A stretch of DNA of 64,000 nucleotides from Pseudomonas lurida. Its GTDB lineage: Bacteria > Pseudomonadota > Gammaproteobacteria > Pseudomonadales > Pseudomonadaceae. The notes beneath the pieces were generated by a model. It made no database searches, was not told the DNA's origin, and was given only the letters and a program-made list of their open reading frames with translations. Where the stretch lies: positions 1,657,501 to 1,721,500 of the forward strand of contig NZ_PDJB01000001.1 of NCBI RefSeq assembly GCF_002563895.1, in the 5' to 3' direction. Shown here in pieces: positions 8,244 through 18,217 of the stretch (positions are counted from its first letter, which is position 1; each line of letters begins with the position of its first letter). The position numbers were made by a program, and so were the translations under genes.

Positions 8244-9149
8244 ATGGATCGTCTTCAAGCAATGCGAGTGTTTGTGACGGTAGTCGACCTGGGCAGCCAG
8301 TCGGCCGCTGCGGATCAACTGGAGCTGTCGCGACCGGTGGTCTCGCGGTACCTGGCCGAGCTCGAGGATTGGGTCGGCGCGCGCCTGATGCATCGCACCA
8401 CGCGCAAGCTCAGCCTCACCGCCGCCGGTGGTGAAATGCTGCCCCGCTGCCGGCAGATGCTGGAGCTGTGCAGTGACATGCAGGCGGCCGTCAGTGAGCC
8501 GGACGAGGCGCCACGCGGCCAGTTGCGGCTGAGTGTCAGCAGCTCATTCGGCCAGGCGCAGCTGGCGGATGCCGTGGCCGAGTACGTGAAGCGTTTTCCG
8601 TTGGTCAGCATCGATCTGCAGATGCTCGACCGCACGGTGAACCTTGTGGATGAGCGTATCGACCTGGCAATCCGCACCAGTTTTGAACTTGACCCCAACC
8701 TGATCGCACGCAAGCTGACGCTTTGTCGTTCGGTGATCTGCGCGTCGCCGGCGTACCTGCTGGAGCACCCGCAGCCACGCCAGGTGCACGACCTGGCTGG
8801 ACACAATTGCCTGACGCACTCTTACTTCGGCAAAAGCCTGTGGCATTTCACCGAGAACGGCGAGCCGGTGTCCGTGGCGGTGCAGGGCAATATCACCGCC
8901 AATGAAGCGACGACCTTGTTGCGGGTGACGCTGGCGGGGGCCGGGGTGGCACGGTTGCCCAGTTATCAGGCGGGGGATTACATCCGCAGCGGCGAACTGA
9001 TCCGTTTGCTGCCCGAGGCTGAGCCCCAGCAAATGAATGTCTACGCGGTGTATGCCTCGCGCAAGCACATGCCGTTGGCGCTGCGCAGTCTGCTTGATTT
9101 CCTGGTGCTGCGGTTCCCGGAAGAACCCGTCTGGGATATCGGTCTTTGA
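8244..9149 (+). CDS. LysR-family transcriptional regulator
   Basis: A 301-residue LysR regulator of the large CrgA/DmlR-like branch. The HTH is QSAAADQLELSRPVVSRYLAELE with the following LMHRTTRKLSLTAAG. The effector domain contains RIDLAIRTSFELDPNLIARKL and the family-typical GAGVARLPSYQ. It diverges from the MBL-fold/NAD(P)-binding gene pair across 104 bases and probably regulates it as well as itself. The inducer cannot be told from sequence. Confidence 0.87.
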   Translation: MDRLQAMRVFVTVVDLGSQSAAADQLELSRPVVSRYLAELEDWVGARLMHRTTRKLSLTAAGGEMLPRCRQMLELCSDMQAAVSEPDEAPRGQLRLSVSSSFGQAQLADAVAEYVKRFPLVSIDLQMLDRTVNLVDERIDLAIRTSFELDPNLIARKLTLCRSVICASPAYLLEHPQPRQVHDLAGHNCLTHSYFGKSLWHFTENGEPVSVAVQGNITANEATTLLRVTLAGAGVARLPSYQAGDYIRSGELIRLLPEAEPQQMNVYAVYASRKHMPLALRSLLDFLVLRFPEEPVWDIGL

Positions 9150-9250
9150 ACCCGACATAAATGTGTTGAATGGCGCCCAATAATGGCAACTCGCGCTGGT
9201 TGACCTATGCTTTGGATAGCACCGTGTAGATCCGCTCAGAGGTCTGTGCC

Positions 9251-9427
9251 ATGAGCATTAAAACCAGAAAGTACCTGATGATTTTCAGCCTGTGCGCCAT
9301 CGCCAGCGCGCTTTACGCAACTGCCGCCTACCGCGTGGAGCAGACCCGAATGCAGCCAACCTTTGCGATCAGCTGCCATCAGGACCAATGCGTTCCGCAC
9401 ACCGGCAGCTTCAGCGCCCTGCGCTAA
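9251..9427 (+). CDS. Small 58-residue membrane-anchored or secreted peptide
   Basis: The ATG at 9251 is preceded by AGAGGT about 9 bases upstream, and the frame ends at TAA 9425-9427. The product starts MSIKTRKYLMIFSLCAIASA, a basic start followed by a hydrophobic segment, so it is a signal peptide or membrane anchor. A short polar tail contains two cysteines spaced five apart (CHQDQC). No family is recognised. It stands alone between a LysR gene and pobR. Support for being real is the ribosome site and the ordered signal-like N-terminus; function is unknown. Confidence 0.6.
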   Translation: MSIKTRKYLMIFSLCAIASALYATAAYRVEQTRMQPTFAISCHQDQCVPHTGSFSALR

Positions 9428-9443
9428 AAGCCTGCTGCCACAT

Positions 9444-10322
9444 TCAGGGCTGAGGCGTTTCGCTCTTCAGTTGTTCGCGAAACGCCTTGGGTGAGAACCC
9501 GACCCGGCGGCGGAACAGCCGAGAGAAGTTGGTCGGGTCGGAAAAACCCAATACCTCCGACATTTCATTGATGGTCATGCTGGTGTAGGTCAGCAGCCGC
9601 TTGGCCTCCAGCAGCTGGCGGTCGTGCATGATCTGCAGCGCCGGCTGCCCCCCCAATTCCCGACATGTCCCGTTCAGGTGCGAGACCGAGATGCCCAGCT
9701 TGTGGGCCAGGTCCTCGATCTTCGGATGCTCGCGGTAGTGTTGCTCGACCAGTTGGGTAAAGCGCCGGAAGTATTCCTGACCCCTGGGGGCCCGTGGGTG
9801 GCGACGCTGGATGGCCTGGCGGCTGATCCAGACCAGCAGCACGCTCACCAGTGCATGCATCATCATGTCCCGCGCCGGTTGTTCGTCGGCGTACTCTTCC
9901 TGCAAGCGCACAAACAGGCTGTTGAGGTAGTCACTGTCCTTGCCCGCTGTATAGCAGCCCAGCGCGTGCAAGCCGTCTACCGTGGTGCCCAACTGGGCTT
10001 GCAAGTGGCTGACCAGCGGCGCCGCGAGCGTCACCACGTAGCCTTCGACATCCTCGGAAAAATGAAACCCGTGCACACACAGGGGTGGCAACACCTGCAA
10101 GGTCGCTTCATTCAGCGTGGAGCGCTGGCCTTCGATTTCCAACTGTGCCTGGCCCTTGTGCACGTACAGCAACTGGCACAGATCCGCGTGCCGGTGGGGT
10201 TGGATTTCCCACTGGTATTCCCGGCTGCGTCGGGAAATAGTTTCGCAGTGCAACAAATCGGGGGTCGGCCATTGCTGGTGTTCCCCGTAAAGCTTGAAGA
10301 CCGGAATCGCGGTTTTGGTCAT
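9444..10322 (-). CDS. pobR: AraC-family activator PobR (PobC-type) of 4-hydroxybenzoate catabolism
   Basis: A 292-residue AraC/XylS regulator. An N-terminal cupin ligand domain is visible around PHRHADLCQLLYVHKGQAQL. The C-terminal double HTH includes DLAHKLGISVSHLNGTCREL and the family signature region EMSEVLGFSDPTNFSRLFRR. It is divergently placed next to pobA with 180 bases between, the standard arrangement in Pseudomonas, where an AraC-type activator turns on pobA in response to 4-hydroxybenzoate. Regulatory role is by family knowledge and context. Confidence 0.88.
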   Translation of the reverse strand: MTKTAIPVFKLYGEHQQWPTPDLLHCETISRRSREYQWEIQPHRHADLCQLLYVHKGQAQLEIEGQRSTLNEATLQVLPPLCVHGFHFSEDVEGYVVTLAAPLVSHLQAQLGTTVDGLHALGCYTAGKDSDYLNSLFVRLQEEYADEQPARDMMMHALVSVLLVWISRQAIQRRHPRAPRGQEYFRRFTQLVEQHYREHPKIEDLAHKLGISVSHLNGTCRELGGQPALQIMHDRQLLEAKRLLTYTSMTINEMSEVLGFSDPTNFSRLFRRRVGFSPKAFREQLKSETPQP

Positions 10323-10427
10323 GGTTTCAATCCGATACTCAGGAGAGTGGTGCGGTAATCGCCCCGATTGGCAAAAAGCGCAGGCTTTGTCTCAGTTTTC
10401 ACCTTCTTATGCCGGCCACTCAAGTGA

Positions 10428-11696
<1,269 letters not shown>

Positions 11697-11762
11697 CCTG
11701 CTATCGTATCGAGCATTCCCGCGGGCTGCCTTTTCCTGCGGGCCCTGCTCGAAGGTTCTGCC

Positions 11763-13280
11763 GTGACGCACCTCAACCAGCCCGTTCCGCCGCTGCCCGC
11801 CGTGCGCAGCATCCTCGCCTCGCTGATGATGGCGATCTTCCTGGGGGCCCTGGACCAGACCATTGTCGCTGTGTCCATGCCGGCCATTTCCGCGCAGTTT
11901 CATGACGTCAACCTGCTGGCCTGGGTCATCTCTGGCTACATGGTGGCGATGACCGTGGCGGTGCCGATCTATGGCAAGCTCGGTGACCTGTACGGGCGGC
12001 GGCCGATGATGCTGATCGGCATGGGCCTGTTTACCCTGGCCTCGCTGTTCTGCGGCATGGCAAACAGCATGGAGCAACTGGTGCTGGCGCGGATCCTCCA
12101 GGGCATCGGCGCCGGCGGCATGATCTCGGTGAGCCAGGCGATCATCGGCGACATCATCCCGCCCCGCGAACGCGGGCGCTACCAGGGCTATTTCAGCAGC
12201 ATGTACGCGGTGGCCAGCGTGGCCGGGCCGGTGCTCGGCGGCTACATGACCGAGTACCTGTCGTGGCGCTGGGTGTTCCTGATCAACTTGCCCTTGGGCG
12301 CCGGCGCCTGGTACGTGGCCCATCGCACCCTGGTCGGGCTGCCGGTGCCGCAGCGCAAGCCGATCATCGATTACCTCGGCACCCTGTTGATGATTGTCGG
12401 GCTGACGGCCTTGCTGCTGGGCATCACCGAAATCGGCCAGGGCCATCATTGGCGCGACGACGAAGTGCTGGGCCTGCTGGTGTGCGCGCTGGTGGCATTG
12501 ACGCTGTTTGTCTGGCACGAGCGGCGTGCGCGCGAGCCTTTGCTGCCAATGCATTTGTTCGCCAACCGCAGTGCGGTGTTGTGCTGGTGCACGATCTTTT
12601 TCACCAGTTTCCAGGCGATTTCCCTGACGGTGCTGATGCCGCTGCGTTATCAGACGGTGACCGGCTCCGGGGCCGACAGCGCGGCCCTGCACCTGCTGCC
12701 GCTGGCCATGGGCTTGCCGATGGGCGCCTATTTTGCCGGGCGCATGACGTCAGTGACCGGACGTTACAAACCGATGATCCTCAGCGGCGCGCTGCTCAGC
12801 CCGTTTGCGATCCTCGGCATGGCCTTGAGCGCCCCCCAGGCGGTGGGGCTGACGGCAATGTTCATGCTGCTGGCCGGGATCGCTGCGGGCATGCAATTCC
12901 CCACCTCGCTGGTGGGCACACAGAACTCGGTGGAACAACGCGACATCGGCGTCGCTACCAGCACCACCAACCTGTTCCGCTCCTTGGGCGGCGCAGTAGG
13001 CGTGGCATGCATGTCGGCGTTGTTGCTGGCGTTGCTGCAGGATTCAAGTTTCGCCCACCTGGCCAGCGGCGCACTGGCGGCCGAAGGCAGCTCTGGCAAC
13101 GTACTGCTCGACGGCCTCAACGCCGCACCCGGCCCGGCGCAGGACGCCCTGCGCAGCGAATTGGCAGTGACGTTCCGGCATTTGCTGATGGTCAGTGCAG
13201 CCGTGTCGCTGCTGGGGCTCGCGGCAGCAATCGCAATGCCAAACCGAGTGCTGCGCGGCCGCGAAGACAAAGCCAACTAA
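11763..13280 (+). CDS. MFS multidrug efflux transporter, DHA2 (EmrB/QacA) family
   Basis: A 505-residue inner-membrane antiporter with about 14 hydrophobic segments and a GTG start at 11763. DHA2 signatures are present: LGALDQTIVAVSMPAI in helix 1, the loop motif GKLGDLYGRRP, RILQGIGAGG in helix 4 and the antiporter motif SVAGPVLGG in helix 5. It begins 66 bases after pobA in the same direction, so it might be co-expressed with it, but drug or aromatic substrate specificity is not evident. No membrane-fusion partner gene is adjacent. Its end lies beside repeat copy B. Confidence 0.88.
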   Translation: MTHLNQPVPPLPAVRSILASLMMAIFLGALDQTIVAVSMPAISAQFHDVNLLAWVISGYMVAMTVAVPIYGKLGDLYGRRPMMLIGMGLFTLASLFCGMANSMEQLVLARILQGIGAGGMISVSQAIIGDIIPPRERGRYQGYFSSMYAVASVAGPVLGGYMTEYLSWRWVFLINLPLGAGAWYVAHRTLVGLPVPQRKPIIDYLGTLLMIVGLTALLLGITEIGQGHHWRDDEVLGLLVCALVALTLFVWHERRAREPLLPMHLFANRSAVLCWCTIFFTSFQAISLTVLMPLRYQTVTGSGADSAALHLLPLAMGLPMGAYFAGRMTSVTGRYKPMILSGALLSPFAILGMALSAPQAVGLTAMFMLLAGIAAGMQFPTSLVGTQNSVEQRDIGVATSTTNLFRSLGGAVGVACMSALLLALLQDSSFAHLASGALAAEGSSGNVLLDGLNAAPGPAQDALRSELAVTFRHLLMVSAAVSLLGLAAAIAMPNRVLRGREDKAN

Positions 13281-13327
13281 ACTGCCCGGCGGCCCAGTAG
13301 GAATCTAAACAGCGTTGTGGCAACCAA

Positions 13328-13357
13328 CCGCACCCGCACCCGCACCCGCACCCGCAC
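13328..13357 (+). repeat. Hexamer tandem repeat (CCGCAC)x5 at the edge of copy B
   Basis: Five perfect CCGCAC units run from 13328 to 13357. The matching edge of copy A (about 2440-2460) has no such run, reading TTAGGGGTGGTTG instead. The difference marks a local expansion by replication slippage in copy B or contraction in copy A. Confidence 0.85.
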
Positions 13358-13436
13358 CACGATGCGAAGCGAGCCGCCGTTGCTCTTGATCCTGCTTTTG
13401 ATCTCAGGCGCCCCATCAAACACGCTGGCCGGAATT

Positions 13437-13530
13437 CGACAGGGATTTGGGGGGTAAACCGGCAGGGATGCCGGTTTAGCCGCCCCGCGCCATGGAGGGC
13501 GCGTGGCGGCGGCCCCCCAAATCACTGTCG
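13437..13530 (-). other. Three-way-junction-forming core of dispersed repeat (copy B)
   Basis: Arms 13437-13454 (CGACAGGGATTTGGGGGG) and 13513-13530 (CCCCCCAAATCACTGTCG) pair in 17 of 18 positions and enclose the same two hairpins as copy A. The first is TAAACCGGC/GCCGGTTTA and the second is the GCCGCCCCGCGCC/GGGCGCGTGGCGGC stem. This is the reverse complement of 2253-2346, and almost every base of the core is conserved. Confidence 0.75.
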
Positions 13531-13701
13531 GATTACGGGCACACCGAGCGTGAGCGAGGTGCCGAGTGTTGGGGCAAGAGCCCTTTGGTTACTTTGGGGC
13601 TCTTTTCCAAAGTGACCCGCTGTAAGAGCGGAACCAATATCAGCCGTAACCTTAATAACGGATATGTACCCGGTCTGATCCAACATCCAGGTCGGCTGTC
13701 A

Positions 13702-13953
13702 GGCCGCCTTCGCGGGCAAGCCCGCTCCCACATTTTTAGATCGTGGGGTGTCAGGAAGAGAGTGGTTGGCTGGCAGGCCGTCTTCGCGGGCAAGCCCGCT
13801 CCCACAGTTGGATCGCGGGGTGACAGGCAGATAGTGGTTGGCTGTCAGGGCGCCTTCGCGGGCAAGCCCGCTCCCACATTTTTGGATCGCGGGGTGACAG
13901 GCAGATAGTGGTTGGCTGTCAGGGCGCCTTCGCGGGCAAGCCCGCTTCCAGAG
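13702..13953 (-). repeat. Tandem array of four direct REP palindrome units, period about 73 bp
   Basis: CGCGGGCAAGCCCGCTCCCA-type units occur near 13702, 13777, 13848 and 13923 with similar spacers (GATCGCGGGGTGACAGGCAG). Orientation is opposite to the six-unit array at 1686-2083, so the REP arrays mirror each other outside the two dispersed repeat copies. The last unit carries CTTCCAGAG instead of CTCCCACAG. The array fills the gap up to the Cache protein gene at 14022. Confidence 0.9.
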
Positions 13954-14021
13954 TTGGATCGCGGGGGTTACGGTTACATCGGTAAACAACCCCCCACAGC
14001 AAATCGTATCTCAACGCTCCA

Positions 14022-14861
14022 TCAAGGACTGTAGTACCCGACCGCCACCATGAAATGCCCAGCCTTGCGCACATAAGCATGCTTATTCTCAACCTTATCG
14101 GTCACCGGATTCTTCCACCGGTATTTGTATTCCCCCTGATCCTGCTCGGCCATCAACTTCAGGATCGGCTCTCCCACGGGCTTGCCATCCGGGTCCTTGA
14201 TCTTGCTGAAGTCCGTGTTGACCAACCGCAAATTAGTGCCATGGGCCACGTAGCGCCGGGTATCGAGGTCCACCACAAACACATAGAGGTCATCCTGCAG
14301 GAACCCACCCTGCAGTGAGTTGATGGCCTTGAGCGTGCCGGCTTCATCCTTGAGCAACGCGTTCACTGCCTTGTTGCGCAAGGCCTTGGCCTGTTCCGGC
14401 GTGGCCCGGGGCAGGTAATAACCCACTGCCAGGATGCGATCACCCACGCGCTGATAAAACACGTGCTTATGCTCGACCTTGCCGTCGTTCCAGTTCTGCC
14501 AGCGGTAATCAGCTTGCTGGATGCCCTGGCCTTGCGCACGATTGAGTGCATCCTTGAAGGACTGGCGCAAATCCGGGCCCAGCACTTCGGACACATCGCG
14601 GCCGATCAGAGCGGAGGAGGGCCCGCCACTGGCCAGCAGCACGCCTTTGGTATCGACCACGAACACGTAGCGGTCCTGGTCGATGAACTCGCCTTGCCGG
14701 CTGAAGGCGGCAAAGGCCTTGTCGCCGTTGCTCTGGTAGTAAGCCAAGGCTTTTTCCAGCAGCGCCTTGGCCGCCTGCGCGTCCTCGTCCTGAGTCGTGG
14801 CGGCGTGCACTTGGCTGAAACACAACAGCAGCAGCCAAGTGAGTCGGAGCAGTCCCTTCAT
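14022..14861 (-). CDS. Secreted protein with two tandem Cache domains
   Basis: About 279 residues, starting MKGLLRLTWLLLLCFSQVHA, a signal peptide. The mature part contains two homologous Cache-type units: the first has RYVFVVDTKGVLLASGGPSS and ends HVFYQRVGDRILAVGYY, the second has YVFVVDLDTRRYVAHGTNLR and ends HAYVRKAGHFMVAVGYY. Cache domains normally sense small extracellular ligands in receptors, but here no transmembrane or signalling domain follows, so the protein is a free periplasmic ligand binder. It begins 50 bases after the PheC-like gene in the same direction. I chose the ATG at 14861, preceded by GAGGGATGG; an earlier ATG would overlap the upstream gene. Confidence 0.82.
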   Translation of the reverse strand: MKGLLRLTWLLLLCFSQVHAATTQDEDAQAAKALLEKALAYYQSNGDKAFAAFSRQGEFIDQDRYVFVVDTKGVLLASGGPSSALIGRDVSEVLGPDLRQSFKDALNRAQGQGIQQADYRWQNWNDGKVEHKHVFYQRVGDRILAVGYYLPRATPEQAKALRNKAVNALLKDEAGTLKAINSLQGGFLQDDLYVFVVDLDTRRYVAHGTNLRLVNTDFSKIKDPDGKPVGEPILKLMAEQDQGEYKYRWKNPVTDKVENKHAYVRKAGHFMVAVGYYSP

Positions 14862-14911
14862 GGCCCATCCCTCGTTATTGTTGGTGTGCACACAGCGTAG
14901 ACGCCCAGCGC

Positions 14912-15682
14912 TCAAGGCGCCGCCAGCCATTGATTGACGATGCCGTCATAGACGCCGGTGGCGACGCTCAGGTGCAGCCACTGGTCGACATAGCTTTTCC
15001 ACGCCACATCATCGCGAGGCAGCAAGAAGGCTTTTTCGCTGTACTGCATCTGCCGTTCCGGGTTGACCGCACACAGCCCGGGCTTGAGCTTCTGCTGGTA
15101 ACGCGCTTCGCTGGCGTCGGTAATCATCACGTCGGCCTTGCCTGCCAGCAATTCGTCAAAGATGGTCACGTTGTCATGCAAACGGATTTGCGCCTGGCCC
15201 AGATGAGCGCGGGCGAACACTTCGTTGGTGCCGCCCGCCGGCTCGATCACCCGCACTTGGGGCTGGTTGATCTGCTCGACGGTCTGGTAACGCTGCACGT
15301 CTGCGCAACGCACCAGCGGAATCTTGCCGTCGACGCCCAAGGCCTGGCTGAAGAACGCCTTTTTCTGGCGCTCCAGGGATACCGAAATCCCGCCCACGGC
15401 AATATCACAGCGCTGGGCCAGGAAGTCCGGCATCAGCGTTTTCCAAGTAGTGGGCACCCAGTGGATCTTGGCGTTGAGGCTCTTGGCCAGGGATTCGGCC
15501 ATGGCAATGTCGATGCCTTCATAACGGCCGTCGGCACGCAGGGAGGTATAGGGCTTGTAGTCGCCGGTGGTGCAGACCGTGAGCGTGCCCCTTTCAAGCA
15601 CCTGGTCAAGGCGCGAGGGGGCGGTGTCAGCCAGGGCGCTGGTTGCCAGGCCGAGTACACACAGGGCAAAAGGAACTTTCAT
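14912..15682 (-). CDS. Periplasmic PheC-like cyclohexadienyl dehydratase / solute-binding protein
   Basis: A 256-residue exported protein (signal MKVPFALCVLGLATSALA) of the amino-acid-binding SBP fold. It is unusually similar to PheC, the periplasmic cyclohexadienyl dehydratase that makes phenylpyruvate or phenylalanine from prephenate or arogenate. Shared features include GTLTVCTTGDYKPYTSLR, the GGTNEVFARAHL segment, NVTIFDELLAGKADVMITDA followed by SEAR, and the C-terminal FLLPRDD...YVDQWLHL. PheC carries a catalytic glutamate that I believe is the one in TDAxEAR, retained here. No ABC permease gene is adjacent, which favours an enzyme over a transporter subunit. The ATG at 15682 directly precedes the signal peptide. 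Confidence 0.7.
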   Translation of the reverse strand: MKVPFALCVLGLATSALADTAPSRLDQVLERGTLTVCTTGDYKPYTSLRADGRYEGIDIAMAESLAKSLNAKIHWVPTTWKTLMPDFLAQRCDIAVGGISVSLERQKKAFFSQALGVDGKIPLVRCADVQRYQTVEQINQPQVRVIEPAGGTNEVFARAHLGQAQIRLHDNVTIFDELLAGKADVMITDASEARYQQKLKPGLCAVNPERQMQYSEKAFLLPRDDVAWKSYVDQWLHLSVATGVYDGIVNQWLAAP

Positions 15683-16025
15683 GCGGTCGAGTCCTTGGGG
15701 CATGGGCAGGGCGCTCATTATTTCCAGCACCGGACAAGGTGGCAAGGCGCGACGAATGTTTAGCCAAGTTGCAACCAAACTCCGTCAACCCTGAATTTAA
15801 CCCCCTATGCAGGCGTGTGACGCTGGCGGTTATCTCTAGCACTGTGATCCCCGCATGGACGGCTCTTCCGACACCCACCCCGCGACACTGCCGTCCGATC
15901 TCGCATTCTGGGCCCTGTTTCACTGCCGACACGCACGCCCACCAGATACCTCATTCCTACGTTGACCCAAGCCCTGGATGGCGTGCACCTGTGCGCCTGC
16001 CCGACACATACGTATGAGAATGCCC
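15683..16025. other. Divergent intergenic region between PheC-like and glutamine-synthetase-like genes
   Basis: About 340 bases separate the two divergent starts. It must hold both promoters, but I see no convincing sigma-70 pair, operator palindrome, riboswitch fold or REP unit. Frames that extend upstream of either gene through this stretch lack family-like sequence. Confidence 0.5.
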
Positions 16026-17396
16026 ATGAGTGTTTTTGCCTGCCTGCACGAAGCCCAGTCTTTCCTTGAGCAACACCCGGACATCGAGATGTTCGAGCTG
16101 TTTATCCTCGACAATAACGGCGTGCCGCGTGGCAAGTTGTTGCATCGCGATGAACTGCTGGCGGTGTATGAAAGCGGCCGGCCGCTGCCCAGCACCATCC
16201 TTGGCTTGACCATCAACGGCGACGACGTGGAAAACTCCGGCCTGGTCTGGGAAGTGGGTGACATCGACTGCCGCGCCTACCCGATCAGCGGCAGTTTGCA
16301 ACGCATGCCGTGGCGCCTGATCCCCACCGCCGCCGTGCAAGTCAGCATGCACCCCACCGAAGGCCTGCCCGCCACCGTGGCCGATCCCCGGCATTTGCTC
16401 GCCAAGGTGATCGACGGCCTCAAGGCCGACGGTTATTACCCCGTGATGGCGGCGGAACTGGAGTTCTACCTGCTCGACCAGAAGTCCGACAGCAACGGTC
16501 GCCCGCAACCGGCACGGGATGTGGATGGTGGGCGCCCGCGCTCGACCCAGGTCTACGGCCTGCGCGAGCTGGAGCAGATCGAACCGTTCCTCGCCGACCT
16601 CTACAGCGCCTGCAAACTGCAGGGCATTCCCGCGCGCACGGCGATTTCCGAATACGCGCCGGGCCAGGTGGAAATCACCCTGGAGCATCGCCGCGACGCC
16701 TTGCAAGCCATGGATGAAGCCGTGCGCTACAAACGCCTGGTCAAGGGCGTGGCGCACAAGCACGGAATGAGCGCCTGCTTCATGGCCAAGCCGTTCGACG
16801 ACCTGGCCGGCACCGGCATGCACATGCACGTGAGCCTGGCGGATGCCGAGGGCAACAACCTGTTCGCCAGCGAGGCCACCGACGGCACGCCGCTGTTGCG
16901 CCAGGCAGTGGGCGGCATGCTCAGCACCTTGCTCGACTCGCTGCTGATGTTCTGCCCCAACGCCAACTCCTACCGTCGCTTCCAGACCAACAGCTACGCA
17001 CCGTTGGCCGCCACCTGGGGCGTGGACAACCGCACCGTCAGCCTGCGCGTGCCGGGCGGGCCGGCCCCTTCGCGGCATATCGAACATCGCATCTGCGGTG
17101 CCGATGCCAACCCTTACCTGGCAGCCGCCGCGATCCTGGCTGGAATTCATCGGGGCATCCGTGAACAGCGCGACCCCGGCGCCCCGGTAGAAGGCAATGG
17201 TTACGCCCAGGCCAAGGAATTGCTGCCCACTGACTGGTTGACCACCCTGCGCGCCCTCGAAGAATCGAGCTGGGCACGAGAGGCCTTCGGCAGTGAGTTC
17301 CTCGGTGTGTACCTGGCGGTCAAACGCGCCGAATACCGGCAGTTCATGGGCGAGGTGGGCGAGCAGGATTGGCGCTGGTATTTGCATCAGGCGTGA
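16026..17396 (+). CDS. Glutamine synthetase family protein (gamma-glutamylpolyamine synthetase-like)
   Basis: A roughly 456-residue ATP-dependent ligase of the GlnA3/PuuA/SpuI branch, which attaches glutamate to amines such as putrescine or ethanolamine. Motifs include MFELFILDNNGVPRGKLLHR at the N-terminus, the metal-binding MAAELEFYLLD, the GTGMHMHVSL histidine region and the ATP/glutamate site NRTVSLRVPGGP followed by HIEHRICGADANPYLAAAA. The Tyr adenylylation site of GlnA is absent, as expected. A start at 16014 is also possible. No puuB/puuC genes are adjacent, so the amine substrate is open. Confidence 0.85.
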   Translation: MSVFACLHEAQSFLEQHPDIEMFELFILDNNGVPRGKLLHRDELLAVYESGRPLPSTILGLTINGDDVENSGLVWEVGDIDCRAYPISGSLQRMPWRLIPTAAVQVSMHPTEGLPATVADPRHLLAKVIDGLKADGYYPVMAAELEFYLLDQKSDSNGRPQPARDVDGGRPRSTQVYGLRELEQIEPFLADLYSACKLQGIPARTAISEYAPGQVEITLEHRRDALQAMDEAVRYKRLVKGVAHKHGMSACFMAKPFDDLAGTGMHMHVSLADAEGNNLFASEATDGTPLLRQAVGGMLSTLLDSLLMFCPNANSYRRFQTNSYAPLAATWGVDNRTVSLRVPGGPAPSRHIEHRICGADANPYLAAAAILAGIHRGIREQRDPGAPVEGNGYAQAKELLPTDWLTTLRALEESSWAREAFGSEFLGVYLAVKRAEYRQFMGEVGEQDWRWYLHQA

Positions 17397-17496
17397 TCGG
17401 GCGAGCGGCAGTCACCTTTCGACCTTTTTTTGACATTGCAGTGGTTAAGCTGCCAATCAAGGTCGTTCACTGCCGTTCCACCCCTATGAGCCCGCG

Positions 17497-18096
17497 ATGT
17501 CGTCACAGCCACCTTCCTCCATCGAGATCGAATACGCCGAGCGCTGTGACCGTGAGCACGCCAGGGTCTGCGGCGAAACGCGTCCGCCCGGGTTGCGGCG
17601 CCGCCTGGCGTCGTGGCGCGACGAGTGGCTGGTGCGCCAGGCGCTGAAAGTCGCCGGCGAACCTGGGCTGGTGCTCGACCTGGCCTGTGGTTCGGGGCGC
17701 TTTTGGCCGGTATTGGCCGAACATATCAACCGGGTGATCCTGGCGTCGGACAACTCTCAGGACATGCTCGACCACGCCCGCACCCACCACCCGGCGTCCT
17801 TGCTCAAGCGCGTCAAGACCTTCCAGGGTTCGGCGTTTTCCATCGGCTTGTCGGCCAATGCAGTGGACTGTATTTTCTGCCTGGAATTGTTTCGCCATGT
17901 GCCCAGCAGCGAAGGGCGACTGGCGTTGCTGCGCGAGTTTCACCGGGTCAGCCGTGACACGGTGATTGTCTCTGTCAGTTCTCGTACTGCAGTAGAGGAC
18001 GAGTTTCGCCAGGCGGGCTTCAAGGTCCTGAATCATCAGGAATTCATGCCAGGCTCAAACCTGTGGCGGGTCTACGTGCTGCGTAAGAGAGGATAA
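17497..18096 (+). CDS. Class I SAM-dependent methyltransferase
   Basis: A 199-residue single-domain methyltransferase. SAM motif I is LVLDLACGSGRFWPVLAEHI, the acidic loop is ILASDNSQDML, and motif IV is AVDCIFCLELFRHVPSS. The N-terminal 40 residues are charged and probably form a cap. It stands alone upstream of rnd. The methyl acceptor is not evident; small-molecule acceptors are usual for this Methyltransf_11-like group. Confidence 0.8.
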   Translation: MSSQPPSSIEIEYAERCDREHARVCGETRPPGLRRRLASWRDEWLVRQALKVAGEPGLVLDLACGSGRFWPVLAEHINRVILASDNSQDMLDHARTHHPASLLKRVKTFQGSAFSIGLSANAVDCIFCLELFRHVPSSEGRLALLREFHRVSRDTVIVSVSSRTAVEDEFRQAGFKVLNHQEFMPGSNLWRVYVLRKRG

Positions 18097-18217
18097 CTCC
18101 CGCCTGTCGGACTATTCTTCATCTACTGTCTGAGTTTTCATGGTTGCCGTGCACTGCGAATGCTCGCAAGTCCCTTTAGCGATATATACTGCGCGCCATT
18201 CTTCAAGGGAGAGCCGT

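Larger units (their letters stand above)
13320..13705 (-). repeat. Long dispersed intergenic repeat, copy B (inverted relative to copy A)
   Basis: This is the reverse complement of the block at about 2090-2460. The region from CACGATGCGAAGCGAGCCGC (about 13357) to GGTCTGATCCAACATCCAGG (about 13692) matches copy A at high identity through the junction core and with more differences at 13580-13660. Together with copy A it encloses 2.5-13.3 kb. No protein function is claimed for the frames that stay open through it. Confidence 0.85.
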
